DNA from: Microbispora sp. ZYX-F-249
GTDB taxonomy: Bacteria > Actinomycetota > Actinomycetes > Streptosporangiales > Streptosporangiaceae
Direction of reading: 5' to 3'
DNA length: 64,000 nucleotides
Assembly: GCF_039649665.1 (NCBI RefSeq)
Contig: NZ_JBDJAW010000020.1
Location: 62,001-126,000 of the forward strand
Shown: positions 50,446-59,075 of the stretch, piece by piece
Numbering within the stretch: the first letter of the stretch is position 1
Layout: the number at the start of each line of letters is the position of its first letter
Program-made: the position numbers and the translations under genes
Notes under the pieces: generated by a model
Databases searched by the model: none
What the model saw: only the letters and a program-made list of their open reading frames with translations
Told to the model about the DNA's origin: nothing

Positions 50446-51717
50446 CTATTGTCCGTCGTCGTTCAGGCGTACGGGAAGGTGGGCGAGGCGCCAGGAGACG
50501 GGGAAGAACTGGCGGTCGAGGTCGCCGGGCGCGACGGCCAGTTCGAGGCGGGGATAGCGGCGCAGGAGGGCGCCGAAGGCCACCTCGCCCTCCTGCCGGG
50601 CCAGCGCCGCGCCCAGGCAGTAGTGCAGGCCGTGACCGAACCCGACGTGGACCTCCTTGTGCCCGTCGGGCTCCCGGGTGATGTCGAGCCGGTCGGGGTC
50701 GTCGAAGCGCCGGGGGTCGTAGTTGGCCGACACCAGCACCGCCATCACCGGCTCGCCCCGGCGCACGGTCATGCCGCCGATCTCGACGTCCTCGGCCGCG
50801 TACCGGATCCGGGTGCCCTGGACGGGCCCGCACCAGCGCATGAGCTCGTGCACGGCGCGCGGCAGCAGCCCGGGGTCGGCCCGCAGCGCGGCGAGCTGGT
50901 CCGGGTGGGTCAGCAGGGCGGCGGTGCCGTTGCCGATCAGATGGGCGGTGGTCTCGTGCCCGGCGAGGACGAGCGTGAGGACCATCGTGACCAGCTCGGT
51001 GTCGGTCAGCCGGTCGCCGTCCTCGTCGTGGGTGCGGATCAGGCCGGTCAGCAGGTCGCCGGCGGGTTCGGCCCGGCGGCGGGCGATGAGCTCGCGGATG
51101 TAGGTCACCATGTGCCGCAGGGGCTCGGCCACCGCCCCCGGTTCGAGCGACACCAGGCCCTTGCCCCACTCCCGCCACCGCGGGCGGTCCTCCTCGGGAA
51201 TGCCGACCAGCTCACAGATGACGGTGATCGGCAGGGGGTAGGCGAAATGCTCGATCAGGTCGGCGGCGCCGTCCACGGCGTGACCGGGCAGCCGGTCGAG
51301 CAGGTCCTCGGTGATCTCCTCGACCCGGGGGCGCAGCTCCGCCACGCGGCGGGCGGTGAAGGCGCGGGAGACCAGCCTGCGCAGCCGGAGGTGGTCGTCG
51401 CCGTCGGCGTCGAGCACGCTGTCGAGGATGTAGGCGGCGTACTCGCGCGGGATGCCGCGGGCCTGGATGAGCTCCTCGCGGATGTTGTGCACGTCCGCAC
51501 CCGGCACGCTGGCGGGGTTGTTGACGAACCTGCGGTCGCCCAGGACGGTCTTGACGTCGTCGTAGCGCGTGACGAGCCAGACGGGGGAGTTCAGGCCGGG
51601 GAAGGAGCCGCGCACCATCGGGGCCTGCTCCCGCAGGCGCGCGTAGCCTCCGAACGGATCGCGCACCAGGTCCGCGTCGAACAGGTTGACGGGCTCCGTC
51701 GTGCCGGACGTGCTCAT
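50446..51717 (-). CDS. Cytochrome P450 (CYP107-like)
   Basis: This 423-residue P450 has the I-helix 'LVLAGHETTAHLIGNG', the K-helix ExxR in 'VHELMRWCGP', and the heme loop 'VGFGHGLHYCLGAALARQEGE' with the Cys ligand. The overall pattern is like actinobacterial CYP107/105 enzymes that hydroxylate macrolides, steroids or fatty acids. The open frame runs past the ATG at 51717, but homologues start there. No ferredoxin gene is adjacent. It could act on steroids given the island, but the distance makes that guesswork. Confidence 0.88.
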   Translation of the reverse strand: MSTSGTTEPVNLFDADLVRDPFGGYARLREQAPMVRGSFPGLNSPVWLVTRYDDVKTVLGDRRFVNNPASVPGADVHNIREELIQARGIPREYAAYILDSVLDADGDDHLRLRRLVSRAFTARRVAELRPRVEEITEDLLDRLPGHAVDGAADLIEHFAYPLPITVICELVGIPEEDRPRWREWGKGLVSLEPGAVAEPLRHMVTYIRELIARRRAEPAGDLLTGLIRTHDEDGDRLTDTELVTMVLTLVLAGHETTAHLIGNGTAALLTHPDQLAALRADPGLLPRAVHELMRWCGPVQGTRIRYAAEDVEIGGMTVRRGEPVMAVLVSANYDPRRFDDPDRLDITREPDGHKEVHVGFGHGLHYCLGAALARQEGEVAFGALLRRYPRLELAVAPGDLDRQFFPVSWRLAHLPVRLNDDGQ

Positions 51718-51788
51718 GACCACCCCCGCGGGTTCGGCATGGTGACCGGGGCTGTCAACGTACGTCAGGACGGGCGGCGGAGCAATGG

Positions 51789-52241
51789 TCAGTCCGTCAA
51801 GGAGTGCACGAGAGCTTCCAGGTCGCGCATCAGCCGGTCGGCGCGGGCCGGGCCGTACGCCGCGAGGATCGCGCGCTGGTGCTCGGCGATGCCGGCCTCC
51901 AGGCGGGCGAGCAGGTCGCGGCCCCGGTCGGCGAGGAAGACCGCGACCTTGCGGCGGTCGGCCGGGTCGTGGCCGCGGTAGACCACCGCGCGGTCCACCA
52001 GCCGGTCCACCGCCTTGGTGAGCGTGGGATGGGGCATCAGCGCGGCCTCGGCCAGGTCTCCCATCGAGTGCCCGCGCCCGTCCGCGAGCGCCTGCAGGAT
52101 GCGCCACTGCTCGACGGTCACGTCCTCGGCGGCGAGCGCGGCGGCCAGGCCGCGGTTGACGCCGCGCTCGGCCCGGCTAAGCAGGTAGGCGAGCGACGAC
52201 CCGAGGCCGGTGACCGGTTCGGTCAGGGGATACTCGTGCAC
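51789..52241 (-). CDS. MarR-family regulator
   Basis: The 150 residues run from a GTG (alternative ATG at 52286). The winged helix reads 'VEQWRILQALADGRGHSMGDLAEAALMPHPTLTKAVDRLVDRAVVYRGHDPADRRKVAVFLADRG'-like; key parts are 'MPHPTLTKAVDRL' (recognition helix) and 'DPADRRKV' (wing). It is head to head with the AmiC-like gene, whose start at 52236 overlaps this one, so either start may be further in. It likely regulates the amide operon or the P450. Confidence 0.82.
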   Translation of the reverse strand: MHEYPLTEPVTGLGSSLAYLLSRAERGVNRGLAAALAAEDVTVEQWRILQALADGRGHSMGDLAEAALMPHPTLTKAVDRLVDRAVVYRGHDPADRRKVAVFLADRGRDLLARLEAGIAEHQRAILAAYGPARADRLMRDLEALVHSLTD

Positions 52242-53348
52242 GTGGCCGATCCTGTCACAGTCGTCATCGACCCTCTCGAGGCTCATCTGCTACGCGCGGA
52301 CACGCTGCGTGTCGCGCTGGTGGTGCCGGTCTCCGGCGTGCTCGGGCTGCTCGGGCCGGGGGCGATCAACTGCGCCCTGCTCGCCGCCCGCGAGGTCAAC
52401 GCCGCCGGCGGGATCCTGGGCCGGCCGGTCGAGCTCGTGCTCGTGGACGGGGGCCGCGGCCCCGGGGCGGTCGCTCGTGAGGTGGGGGGCCTGGTGCGGG
52501 CCGGCGCCGTCGAGGCGGTGGTCGGCACCCACGCCAGCGACGTGCGCGTGGCGGTGGAGCGGGCGCTGCGCGGCGCGGCGCCGTTCGTGTACACCCCGCC
52601 GTACGAGGGCGGGGCCAGCCGCCCCGGCGTCTACTACCTCGGCGAGCCGGCCGCGCTGCAGGTCGGCCCGGCCATCGACTGGCTGGTCGAGCGCCGGCGG
52701 GCCAGGCGCTGGTTCCTGCTCGGCAACGACTACGTCTGGCCGCGGCTGGTGCACGCCTCGGCCCGCGAGCACCTGCGCGGCCGATCGGCGGCGATAGTGG
52801 GGGAGCGGCTCGTCCCGCCCGGGACCGGGCTCATGGACCGGCTGATCGAGGAGCTGGCCGTGACGCGGCCGGACGCCGTCCTGCTCACCCTGATCGGCAG
52901 CGATCTGATCGCCTTCAACCGGGCCTTCGCCGCGAGCGGTCTCGGTTGCGTGCGGCTGTGCGGCGCGCTGGAGGAGCACGGCCTGCTCGCGGCCGGGGGC
53001 GACACGACCGGCGGGCTGTACGCCGCGATGGGCTACTTCGGCGGCATCGCCACCGACGCCAACCTCGGCCTGGCCGAGCGCTACACCGCGATGTTCGGCC
53101 CGGAGGCGCCGCTGCTCAACGGGCACGGGCACGGCTGCTACGAGGGCGTGCTCATGCTGGCCGCCCTGGCGCGGCGGGCGGGCACGCTGGCGGTGCCGGC
53201 CGTCGAGGCGGTCGCCGACGGCGCGACGATCGTCTCCGGGCGCGGCCCGCTCACGCTGGCCGCGCGCCAGGTGCGTCAGCGGGTGTACCTCGCCCGGGCC
53301 GACGGGCTGGACTTCGAGGTCGTCGCGTCGCTGATGCGCCCGATGTAA
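52236..53348 (+). CDS. AmiC-like amide/urea-type binding protein (no signal peptide)
   Basis: This 370-residue type I periplasmic-binding fold protein of the Peripla_BP_6/AmiC group carries 'LRVALVVPVSGVLGLLGPGAINCALLAAREVNAAGGILGRPVELVLVD' in pieces, 'TPPYEGG', 'GVYYLGE', 'RRWFLLGNDYVWPR', 'LLTLIGSD' and 'NGHGHGCYEGV'. There is no signal peptide or lipobox, so it should stay in the cytoplasm as AmiC does, as an amide sensor. The next genes are a permease and an amidase. The GTG start at 52236 is uncertain. Confidence 0.75.
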   Translation: MHVADPVTVVIDPLEAHLLRADTLRVALVVPVSGVLGLLGPGAINCALLAAREVNAAGGILGRPVELVLVDGGRGPGAVAREVGGLVRAGAVEAVVGTHASDVRVAVERALRGAAPFVYTPPYEGGASRPGVYYLGEPAALQVGPAIDWLVERRRARRWFLLGNDYVWPRLVHASAREHLRGRSAAIVGERLVPPGTGLMDRLIEELAVTRPDAVLLTLIGSDLIAFNRAFAASGLGCVRLCGALEEHGLLAAGGDTTGGLYAAMGYFGGIATDANLGLAERYTAMFGPEAPLLNGHGHGCYEGVLMLAALARRAGTLAVPAVEAVADGATIVSGRGPLTLAARQVRQRVYLARADGLDFEVVASLMRPM

Positions 53349-53405
53349 AACTTTCACCAGAAACCTTTTCGAATTCAAGGATTACCCCTATCGTACGGCT
53401 CTGCC

Positions 53406-53450
53406 CCCGTGCTTCAAGGGCCCGTGCTTCACGGACCCGTGCTTCAAGGA
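53406..53450 (+). repeat. Three 15-base tandem repeats before the permease gene
   Basis: The unit CCCGTGCTTCAAGGG occurs at 53406-53420, then with changes at 53421-53435 (CACGGA) and 53436-53450 (CAAGGA). The last copy supplies the AAGGAG ribosome site for the ATG at 53459. The 110-base gap upstream is the most AT-rich sequence of this operon. Confidence 0.85.
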
Positions 53451-53458
53451 GCCGATCC

Positions 53459-54859
53459 ATGTCCTCCCCTCGACCAGAGGCGCCCGGCGTCGAGCGCTTC
53501 GGCTACCAGCAGGAGTTGCGGCGCTCTCTGGGCTTCGCCGACCTGCTCATCTACGGCCTGATCTTCATGGTGCCGATCGCGCCGTTCGGCATCTTCGGCA
53601 GCGTCTTCCAGTCGTCCGGCGGGATGGTGGCGCTCGCCTACGTGATCGGCATGGTCGCGATGGCGTTCACCGCCCTTTCCTACGCCCAGATGGCCCGCGC
53701 GTTCCCGATGGCGGGCTCGGTCTACACGTACGCGGGCCGGGGCATCGCCGCCCCGGTCGGCTTCCTGGCGGGCTGGGTCATCCTGCTCGACTACGTCCTG
53801 GTGCCGGCCCTGCTGTACCTCGTGGCGAGCGCCGCCATGACGTCGTTCGTGCCCGGAGTGCCGATCTGGGTGTGGCTGATCGCCTTCATCGTGCTCAACA
53901 CGGTGGTCAACTACCTCGGCATCGAGATGACCGCCAGGATGAACAAGATCATGCTGATCGCCGAGCTGATCGTGCTGGCGATCTTCCTCGTCGTCGGGAT
54001 CGTCGCCCTCGCGCAGGGCAAGGGCCACGGCGACGCCCTCAGCCCGTTGTTCGACTCCTCGACGTTCTCCTGGCCGCTGGCGTTCGGGGCCGTGTCCGTC
54101 GCGGTGCTGTCGTTCCTGGGGTTCGACGGAATCTCGATGCTCGCCGAGGAGAGCCGCGTCGAGACCCGCCGTCTCGGCCGGTCGATGGTCTTCGCCCTCG
54201 CTCTGGCCGGCGCGCTGTTCGTCGTGCAGACCTGGGTGGCGGCGCTGCTCACCCCCGACCGCGCCACGCTGCTCAGCGAGGGCGACGCCGCGGGCACCGC
54301 GTTCTACGACACCGCGGAGTACGCCGGCGGCCACTGGCTGAGCGTGCTGACGGCCGTCGCCACCGCGGTCGCCTGGGGCTTCGCCAACTCCCTCGTCGCC
54401 CAGGCGGCCACCTCCCGCCTGCTGTTCGCGATGGCCCGCGACCGCCAGCTCCCGGCGTTCCTCGGCAAGGTGCACCCCAAGCACCGGGTGCCGGTCAACG
54501 CCACGTTCCTGGTGGCGGGGGTGTCGCTGGTCCTCGGCCTGTACATGAGCTCGCGCGACGACGGCATCACACTGCTCGGCACGCTGGTCAACTTCGGCGC
54601 GATGACCGCGTTCCTCGCCCTGCACGTGTCGGTCGTCGTCCACTATGTCGTCCGGAGCCGCAGCCGGGACTGGTGGCGGCACCTCGTGGCCCCCGCGATC
54701 GGCTTCCTGATCCTGCTCTACGTCGTGATCAACGCCAACATCGCCGCCCAGGTGCTCGGCTTCGTCTGGCTGGCGATCGGCGTCGTGATCCTCGCCGGTT
54801 CCATCCTGATGGGCCGGCGCCCCACCCTGTCCGCCGTCACCCCGGAGGCCAACGAGTGA
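53459..54859 (+). CDS. APC-superfamily amino-acid/amide permease
   Basis: This 466-residue protein with about twelve hydrophobic helices has the APC motif 'GLIFMVPIAPFGIFGSV' in helix 1, 'SYAQMARAFPMAGSVYTYAGRG' in helices 2-3, 'LSFLGFDGISMLAEE' in helix 6 and 'ATSRLLFAMARDRQLPAFLG' in helix 8. It likely imports amides or amino acids for the amidase encoded next, which its stop overlaps by GTGA. AAGGAG seven bases before the ATG comes from the third tandem repeat. Confidence 0.88.
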   Translation: MSSPRPEAPGVERFGYQQELRRSLGFADLLIYGLIFMVPIAPFGIFGSVFQSSGGMVALAYVIGMVAMAFTALSYAQMARAFPMAGSVYTYAGRGIAAPVGFLAGWVILLDYVLVPALLYLVASAAMTSFVPGVPIWVWLIAFIVLNTVVNYLGIEMTARMNKIMLIAELIVLAIFLVVGIVALAQGKGHGDALSPLFDSSTFSWPLAFGAVSVAVLSFLGFDGISMLAEESRVETRRLGRSMVFALALAGALFVVQTWVAALLTPDRATLLSEGDAAGTAFYDTAEYAGGHWLSVLTAVATAVAWGFANSLVAQAATSRLLFAMARDRQLPAFLGKVHPKHRVPVNATFLVAGVSLVLGLYMSSRDDGITLLGTLVNFGAMTAFLALHVSVVVHYVVRSRSRDWWRHLVAPAIGFLILLYVVINANIAAQVLGFVWLAIGVVILAGSILMGRRPTLSAVTPEANE

Positions 54860-55863
54860 ACGTCGTGTCCTACCGCCCCCGTCCCGACGACCTGTCCTAC
54901 ACCTTCGGCGGCCGCCCGGCCGTCGAGTCCGTCGCCCCAGGCGCGGTGCTGGAGCTCTACACCGAGGACTGCTTCGGCGGCCGGGTGCGCGGTCCCGGCG
55001 ACCTGCCGTCGCAGGTCTGCGAGTTCCCGTACCTGAACCCCGTCACCGGCCCGTTCCACGTCGAGGGGGCCGAGCCCGGCGACACCCTGGCCCTGCACTT
55101 CGTCTCCATCGAGCCCGCCCGCGACTGGGCCGTCTCCACGACGTTCCCGCACTTCGGCGCGCTGACCTCGACGCACACCACCGCCACGCTCCAGCCGCCG
55201 CTGGAGGAGGCCGTCTGGACGTACGAAGTGGACGCCGAGCGGCGGACCGTGCGCTACCGGGCGCGGCGCGGCGACTTCGCCGTCGAGATGCCGCTCGACC
55301 CCATGCACGGGACCGTGGGCGTCGCCCCGGCCGCCGCCGAGGCCCGGATGACCATCACCCCGGACGCCCACGGCGGCAACATGGACACGCCGGAGCTGCG
55401 CGCGGGAGTGACCGTCTACCTCGGCGTCAACGTGCCGGGCGCGCTGTTCGCCGTCGGCGACGGCCACTGCCGCCAGGGCCACGGCGAGGTCTGCGGCACC
55501 GCCGTCGAGGCGGCGATGAACACCGTCGTCGCGGTCGAGCTGATCAAGGGCGTCGCCACGCCGTGGCCGCGGCTGGAGGACGACCGCCACATCATGTCCA
55601 CGGGCTCGGCCCGGCCGCTGGAGGACGCCTACCGGATCAGCCAGCACGATCTCGTGACCTGGACGTCCTCCCTCACCGGGCTCGACGAGCTGGACGCCTA
55701 CCAGCTCGTCAGCCAGGGCGGGGAGGCACCGGTCGGCAACGTCTGCGACACCAACTACACGATGGTGGCCAAGCTGCCCAAGGCGTACATCGGCGACCCG
55801 GGCGTGTACGGCGGCGCGCACGCCCGACTGCGCGCCCTCGGCGAGGAGTACCTCAGCCGTTGA
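54856..55863 (+). CDS. Acetamidase/formamidase (FmdA/AmdA family)
   Basis: This 335-residue enzyme hydrolyses short aliphatic amides to ammonia and the acid. It carries 'EDCFGGRV', 'NPVTGPFHVEGAEPGDTLALHF', 'MTITPDAHGGNMDTPELRAGVTVYL' in pieces, and 'FAVGDGHCRQGHGEVCGTAVEAAM'. The GTG start lies in the permease stop. Context (AmiC-like sensor, permease) supports amide uptake and use as carbon or nitrogen source. The end overlaps the convergent hydrolase gene by 11 bases. Confidence 0.9.
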   Translation: MNVVSYRPRPDDLSYTFGGRPAVESVAPGAVLELYTEDCFGGRVRGPGDLPSQVCEFPYLNPVTGPFHVEGAEPGDTLALHFVSIEPARDWAVSTTFPHFGALTSTHTTATLQPPLEEAVWTYEVDAERRTVRYRARRGDFAVEMPLDPMHGTVGVAPAAAEARMTITPDAHGGNMDTPELRAGVTVYLGVNVPGALFAVGDGHCRQGHGEVCGTAVEAAMNTVVAVELIKGVATPWPRLEDDRHIMSTGSARPLEDAYRISQHDLVTWTSSLTGLDELDAYQLVSQGGEAPVGNVCDTNYTMVAKLPKAYIGDPGVYGGAHARLRALGEEYLSR

Positions 55864-56605
55864 GGAACCGCAGGACGTGCGGGAGCACGTCGGCGGACCT
55901 GGTCCAGCCGGCCTGGTGGTCGGCGCCGGGCACCGGGAAGAACCCGGCGCCGGCCCGCCCGGCGACCTCGCGCATGGGCTCGTGCCAGGGGTCGCCGGTG
56001 CCGCAGTAGAGCAGCAGCGGGACCTCGGCCGCCGTCAGCACGGTGTCGAAGCCGCGCTCGGGGGAGAACGCCGCGAAGTTCGCGCGGAAGGCCTCTTCGT
56101 CCCCCGCGTCGATCACCGCCGCCTGTTCGGGGTCGGCGTAGGCGCCCTGGCGGAGCAGGCCGAACACGTCGGTGTCCGCGGGCAGCCCGAGGGTCCGCAG
56201 CGCGTGGCCGAGCGCCGAGCCGAAGCCGTCCACGGGATCGTAGGAACCCGCCACCAGGCCGGCGCAGCGCTGCGGAGCGTGCCGCAGCACGGCATAGCCG
56301 GTGAGCGCGCCCAGCGAGTATCCCCAGAACACCGCACGCCCGACTCCGGCGTCGTCGAGGACCGCGGCGACGTACTCGGCCCGGCGGCGCGACGTGTACG
56401 CCGCGGGATCGCGGGGCGCGTCGCTGCCGCCCATGCCGAGCGGGTCGATCGCGATCACCCTGTGACTGCGCGCCAGCACGCCGGTGTAGCCCGCGCGGGC
56501 CCACGAGGCCGCGGTGCCGAACATCCCCGGATGGAGCACGAGCGGCGGCCCGTCCCCCCGGACCTCGTAGTGGATTTTGTACCCGTTGCTTGACGCGAGC
56601 GGCAC
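55853..56605 (-). CDS. Alpha/beta hydrolase
   Basis: This 250-residue hydrolase has the oxyanion motif 'HPGMFG', nucleophile Ser in 'WGYSLGALTGYA', Asp in 'CGTGDPWHEP' and His in 'PGADHQAGW'. The cap is short, as in esterases and haloperoxidase-like enzymes. It is divergent from the HxlR regulator with the palindrome at 56640-56654 between them. The substrate is unknown. Confidence 0.85.
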   Translation of the reverse strand: MPLASSNGYKIHYEVRGDGPPLVLHPGMFGTAASWARAGYTGVLARSHRVIAIDPLGMGGSDAPRDPAAYTSRRRAEYVAAVLDDAGVGRAVFWGYSLGALTGYAVLRHAPQRCAGLVAGSYDPVDGFGSALGHALRTLGLPADTDVFGLLRQGAYADPEQAAVIDAGDEEAFRANFAAFSPERGFDTVLTAAEVPLLLYCGTGDPWHEPMREVAGRAGAGFFPVPGADHQAGWTRSADVLPHVLRFLNG

Positions 56606-56639
56606 GGCTGTACTCCCCCTATGCCATCTGGCCTGGATT

Positions 56640-56654
56640 GTTACCTCTTGTAAC
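56640..56654. promoter_or_regulatory. Palindrome GTTAC-N5-GTAAC, probable HxlR operator
   Basis: GTTAC-CTCTT-GTAAC lies 34 bases upstream of the hydrolase start and 48 before the HxlR gene. HxlR-family regulators bind TAC/GTA-type inverted repeats of this size. Confidence 0.5.
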
Positions 56655-56702
56655 GGAAGTCATTGTGCGGGACGATCATGGGCGGCGGAAGGAGGCACTT
56701 TC

Positions 56703-57086
56703 TTGTCACGACGGAACACGGCTGTTACGGACCAGGTCGCGCCGCCCGAGGAGGAGTGCCCGCTGCCGGAGGTGCTCGGGCTGATCGGCGACAAGTGGAG
56801 CGCGCAGGTGCTGCTCGAACTCGGGCACGGGCCGCGTCGCTTCACCCAGCTGGAGCGCGCGGTCGAGGGCATCAGCCGGCGGATGCTGACGCTCAACCTG
56901 CGCGCCCTGGAACGCAACGGTCTGGTCACCCGCACGGTCCATCCGGACGCGCCGCCCCGGGTCGAGTACGCCGTCACCCCGCTCGCCGAGGAGATCCGGG
57001 AGCCACTGGAGGCGCTCGCGGCCTGGGCGCGGCGGAACAGGGCGGCCCTGTCGGCCGCCCGCCGCGCCTACGACCGGCGCGGCTGA
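56703..57086 (+). CDS. HxlR-family regulator
   Basis: The protein has 127 residues. The TTG start at 56703 was chosen because GGAGG lies exactly seven bases upstream; no ATG fits. The HxlR domain reads 'LIGDKWSAQVLLELGHGPRRFTQLERAVEGISRRMLTLNLRALERNGLVTRTVHP', recognisable by 'DKW', 'GISRRMLT' and 'PPRVEYAVTPL'. An N-terminal Cys ('EEECPLPE') is in the position of the redox-active Cys of YodB/HypR-like members, so thiol stress sensing is possible. Confidence 0.85.
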   Translation: MSRRNTAVTDQVAPPEEECPLPEVLGLIGDKWSAQVLLELGHGPRRFTQLERAVEGISRRMLTLNLRALERNGLVTRTVHPDAPPRVEYAVTPLAEEIREPLEALAAWARRNRAALSAARRAYDRRG

Positions 57087-57091
57087 CGGGG

Positions 57092-57697
57092 TCAGAGCCA
57101 GCCGTTGTGGCGGGCGACCCGGACGGCCTCCATCCGGTTGCGGGTGCCGGTCTTGGTGATGCACGCCGACAGGTGGTTGCGTACGGTGCTCTCCGACAGG
57201 TGGAGACGCCGGGAGATGTCGGCGGCGGTGGAGCCGTCGGCGGCGGCGGCCAGCACGTCGCGCTCACGCGAGGTCAGCGGGTTCGGCCCGGCGCTGAGGG
57301 CGGCCGTGGCCAGCGCCGGATCCACCACGACCTCACCGGCCAGCACCCGCCTGATCGCCTGGGCCAGTTCGCCGACGGGCCGGTCCTTGACGACGAAGCC
57401 GCGGGCGCCCGCGTCCAGGGCCCGGCGCAGGTAACCGGGCCGGCCGAACGTCGTGACGATGACCACCACGCATCCGGGGAGGGCGGCCCGCAGGTCCGTG
57501 GTCGCGTCGAGCCCGCTCCCGCCCGGCATCTCGATGTCGAGCAGGGCCACATCGGGCTTGGCCCGCAGCGCGGCGGGCACGATCTCGTCCGCCGTGCCGA
57601 CCTGCGCGACGACCTCGAAGTCGTCCTCCAGGTCGAGCAGCACGGTGAGCGCGTCGCGCATCATCGTCTGGTCCTCGGCGATGAGCACGCGGGTCAT
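57092..57697 (-). CDS. NarL/LuxR-family response regulator
   Basis: The 201 residues comprise a receiver (about 1-120; Asp in 'DVALLDIEMPGG', Lys in 'FVVKDRPVG') and a LuxR-type HTH ('LTSRERDVLAAAADGSTAADISRRLHLSESTVRNHLS'). Layout and length match DesR. It is ATGA-overlapped with the kinase. It converges on the HxlR gene with a five-base gap. Confidence 0.9.
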   Translation of the reverse strand: MTRVLIAEDQTMMRDALTVLLDLEDDFEVVAQVGTADEIVPAALRAKPDVALLDIEMPGGSGLDATTDLRAALPGCVVVIVTTFGRPGYLRRALDAGARGFVVKDRPVGELAQAIRRVLAGEVVVDPALATAALSAGPNPLTSRERDVLAAAADGSTAADISRRLHLSESTVRNHLSACITKTGTRNRMEAVRVARHNGWL

Positions 57698-58917
57698 GGG
57701 CCATCCTCCGTGCCGTTGTCCGTGCCGGTGCCGGTGCCGGTGCCGTCGTCGTCCACGCCCGCGTGCGGGATCTCGGCGGTGAGGACGAATCCGCGCGGCA
57801 GACGGGCGGTGCTCAGCCGCCCGCCCGCCGCGGCCAGCCGCTCGCGCAGCCCGCGCAGGCCGCTGCCGTCCTCGTCACCGGCGGCGCCACCGGCTCCGTC
57901 GTCGCTGATCTCGACCAGCACCGGGTCGCGGTCGCGGCGCAGGGTGATGACGCAGCGCCGGGCGCCGGAGTGCCGCACGACGTTCGTGATCCCCTCCCGG
58001 ACGACCCAGCTCAGCAGCATGTCGGTCTCCCGCGACAGCGCGGGCCCCGACTCCTTCACCACGCAGTCGACGCCTGCCGTGGCCAGGGCCGCCCTGGCGC
58101 TGTCCAGTTCGAAGGCGAGGCTCGCGTCCCGGTAGCCCGTGACCGCCTCGCGCACCTCGGTCAGCGCCTGCCGCCCGATGGCCTCGATGTCCGCGGCGTG
58201 CCGCATGGCCGCCTCCGTGTCGCGCGGGGCGAGCCGCCGTACGGCCTCGGCCTTGACGACCACCATCGAGAGCGTGTGGCCGAGCAGGTCGTGCAGGTCG
58301 CGGGAGAAGCGCAGCCGCTCGGCCGAGACGGCGGCGACGGCGAGCTTCTCCCGGGTCCGGCCGAGCTCCTCGATCACCTCGCTCATCCGGCGGAAGCCGT
58401 ACGTCGTGATCCCGGCGAGGAAGGTGGTCAGCGCGGTGCCCCACAGCGCCTCGGCGATCGAGCCGCCGTGGGCCGGGAGGACCGCGGCCAGCACGGCCGT
58501 GACGGCGACGAGCGGGGGCGCCGCGCGGACCGGGAGCACGAGCGCCACGGCCACGGCGAGCAGGGAGAACAGCGTCTGCCACCCGTCCGTCCCGTAGGCC
58601 AGGGCCGCCGTGATCGTGACCGCCGCGAGCAGCGCGACGAACGCCACCGGCAGGGGCCGAACGTGCGGGCGGGCCCGGCGGGCGGTCAGCACGGCTCCCG
58701 CGAACGACATCCCCGCGGCGGCCACCAGGGCCCACGCGGGCCAGGCCGGCACCGCCGACGACGCGGCGGCGGCCGGCGCCAGCAGCAGCAGGAGGGTCAG
58801 CCCGAACGCCGGAGCGAGCAACCGCACCGGCAGCCGTACGGGCAGCCGCGGCCGGAAAAGGCGCGGCGGGGAGGATCCGGGCTCGCACCCGTCCGCGCGC
58901 GCCGCCGCTTCTGTCAT
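57694..58917 (-). CDS. DesK-type sensor histidine kinase
   Basis: The 407 residues include five or six membrane helices in the first 190, the HisKA_3 box 'LRFSRDLHDLLGHTLSMVVVKAE' and an ATPase with 'VREGITNVVRHSGA' and 'GSGLRGLRERLAA'. The C-terminus ends in a GTGTGTGTD tail from a GTGCCG hexamer repeat (about 57719-57745). In-frame ATGs at 58926 and 58917 are both possible. With DesR it likely senses membrane state. Confidence 0.88.
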   Translation of the reverse strand: MTEAAARADGCEPGSSPPRLFRPRLPVRLPVRLLAPAFGLTLLLLLAPAAAASSAVPAWPAWALVAAAGMSFAGAVLTARRARPHVRPLPVAFVALLAAVTITAALAYGTDGWQTLFSLLAVAVALVLPVRAAPPLVAVTAVLAAVLPAHGGSIAEALWGTALTTFLAGITTYGFRRMSEVIEELGRTREKLAVAAVSAERLRFSRDLHDLLGHTLSMVVVKAEAVRRLAPRDTEAAMRHAADIEAIGRQALTEVREAVTGYRDASLAFELDSARAALATAGVDCVVKESGPALSRETDMLLSWVVREGITNVVRHSGARRCVITLRRDRDPVLVEISDDGAGGAAGDEDGSGLRGLRERLAAAGGRLSTARLPRGFVLTAEIPHAGVDDDGTGTGTGTDNGTEDGP

Positions 58918-59075
58918 GGCCGCCATTATCGTCGGCGCGCGGCGGGAGCGGACAGGGCGCGATGTCCCGCATCCGGCGGTACGAATCACCCGGGTCTTCG
59001 GTCACACCGGGCCGGGACCTCGGCACCTGGAGACGGCCCGGGGGCGCGTCGCAGACTGGCCCGGGGGTGCCTGCG

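Noticed and set aside
57719-57745. GTGCCG hexamer repeat as a regulatory or phase-variable element
   Set aside because: It is in frame in the 3' end of the kinase gene and only lengthens a Gly-Thr tail; slippage of whole units would not break the gene.
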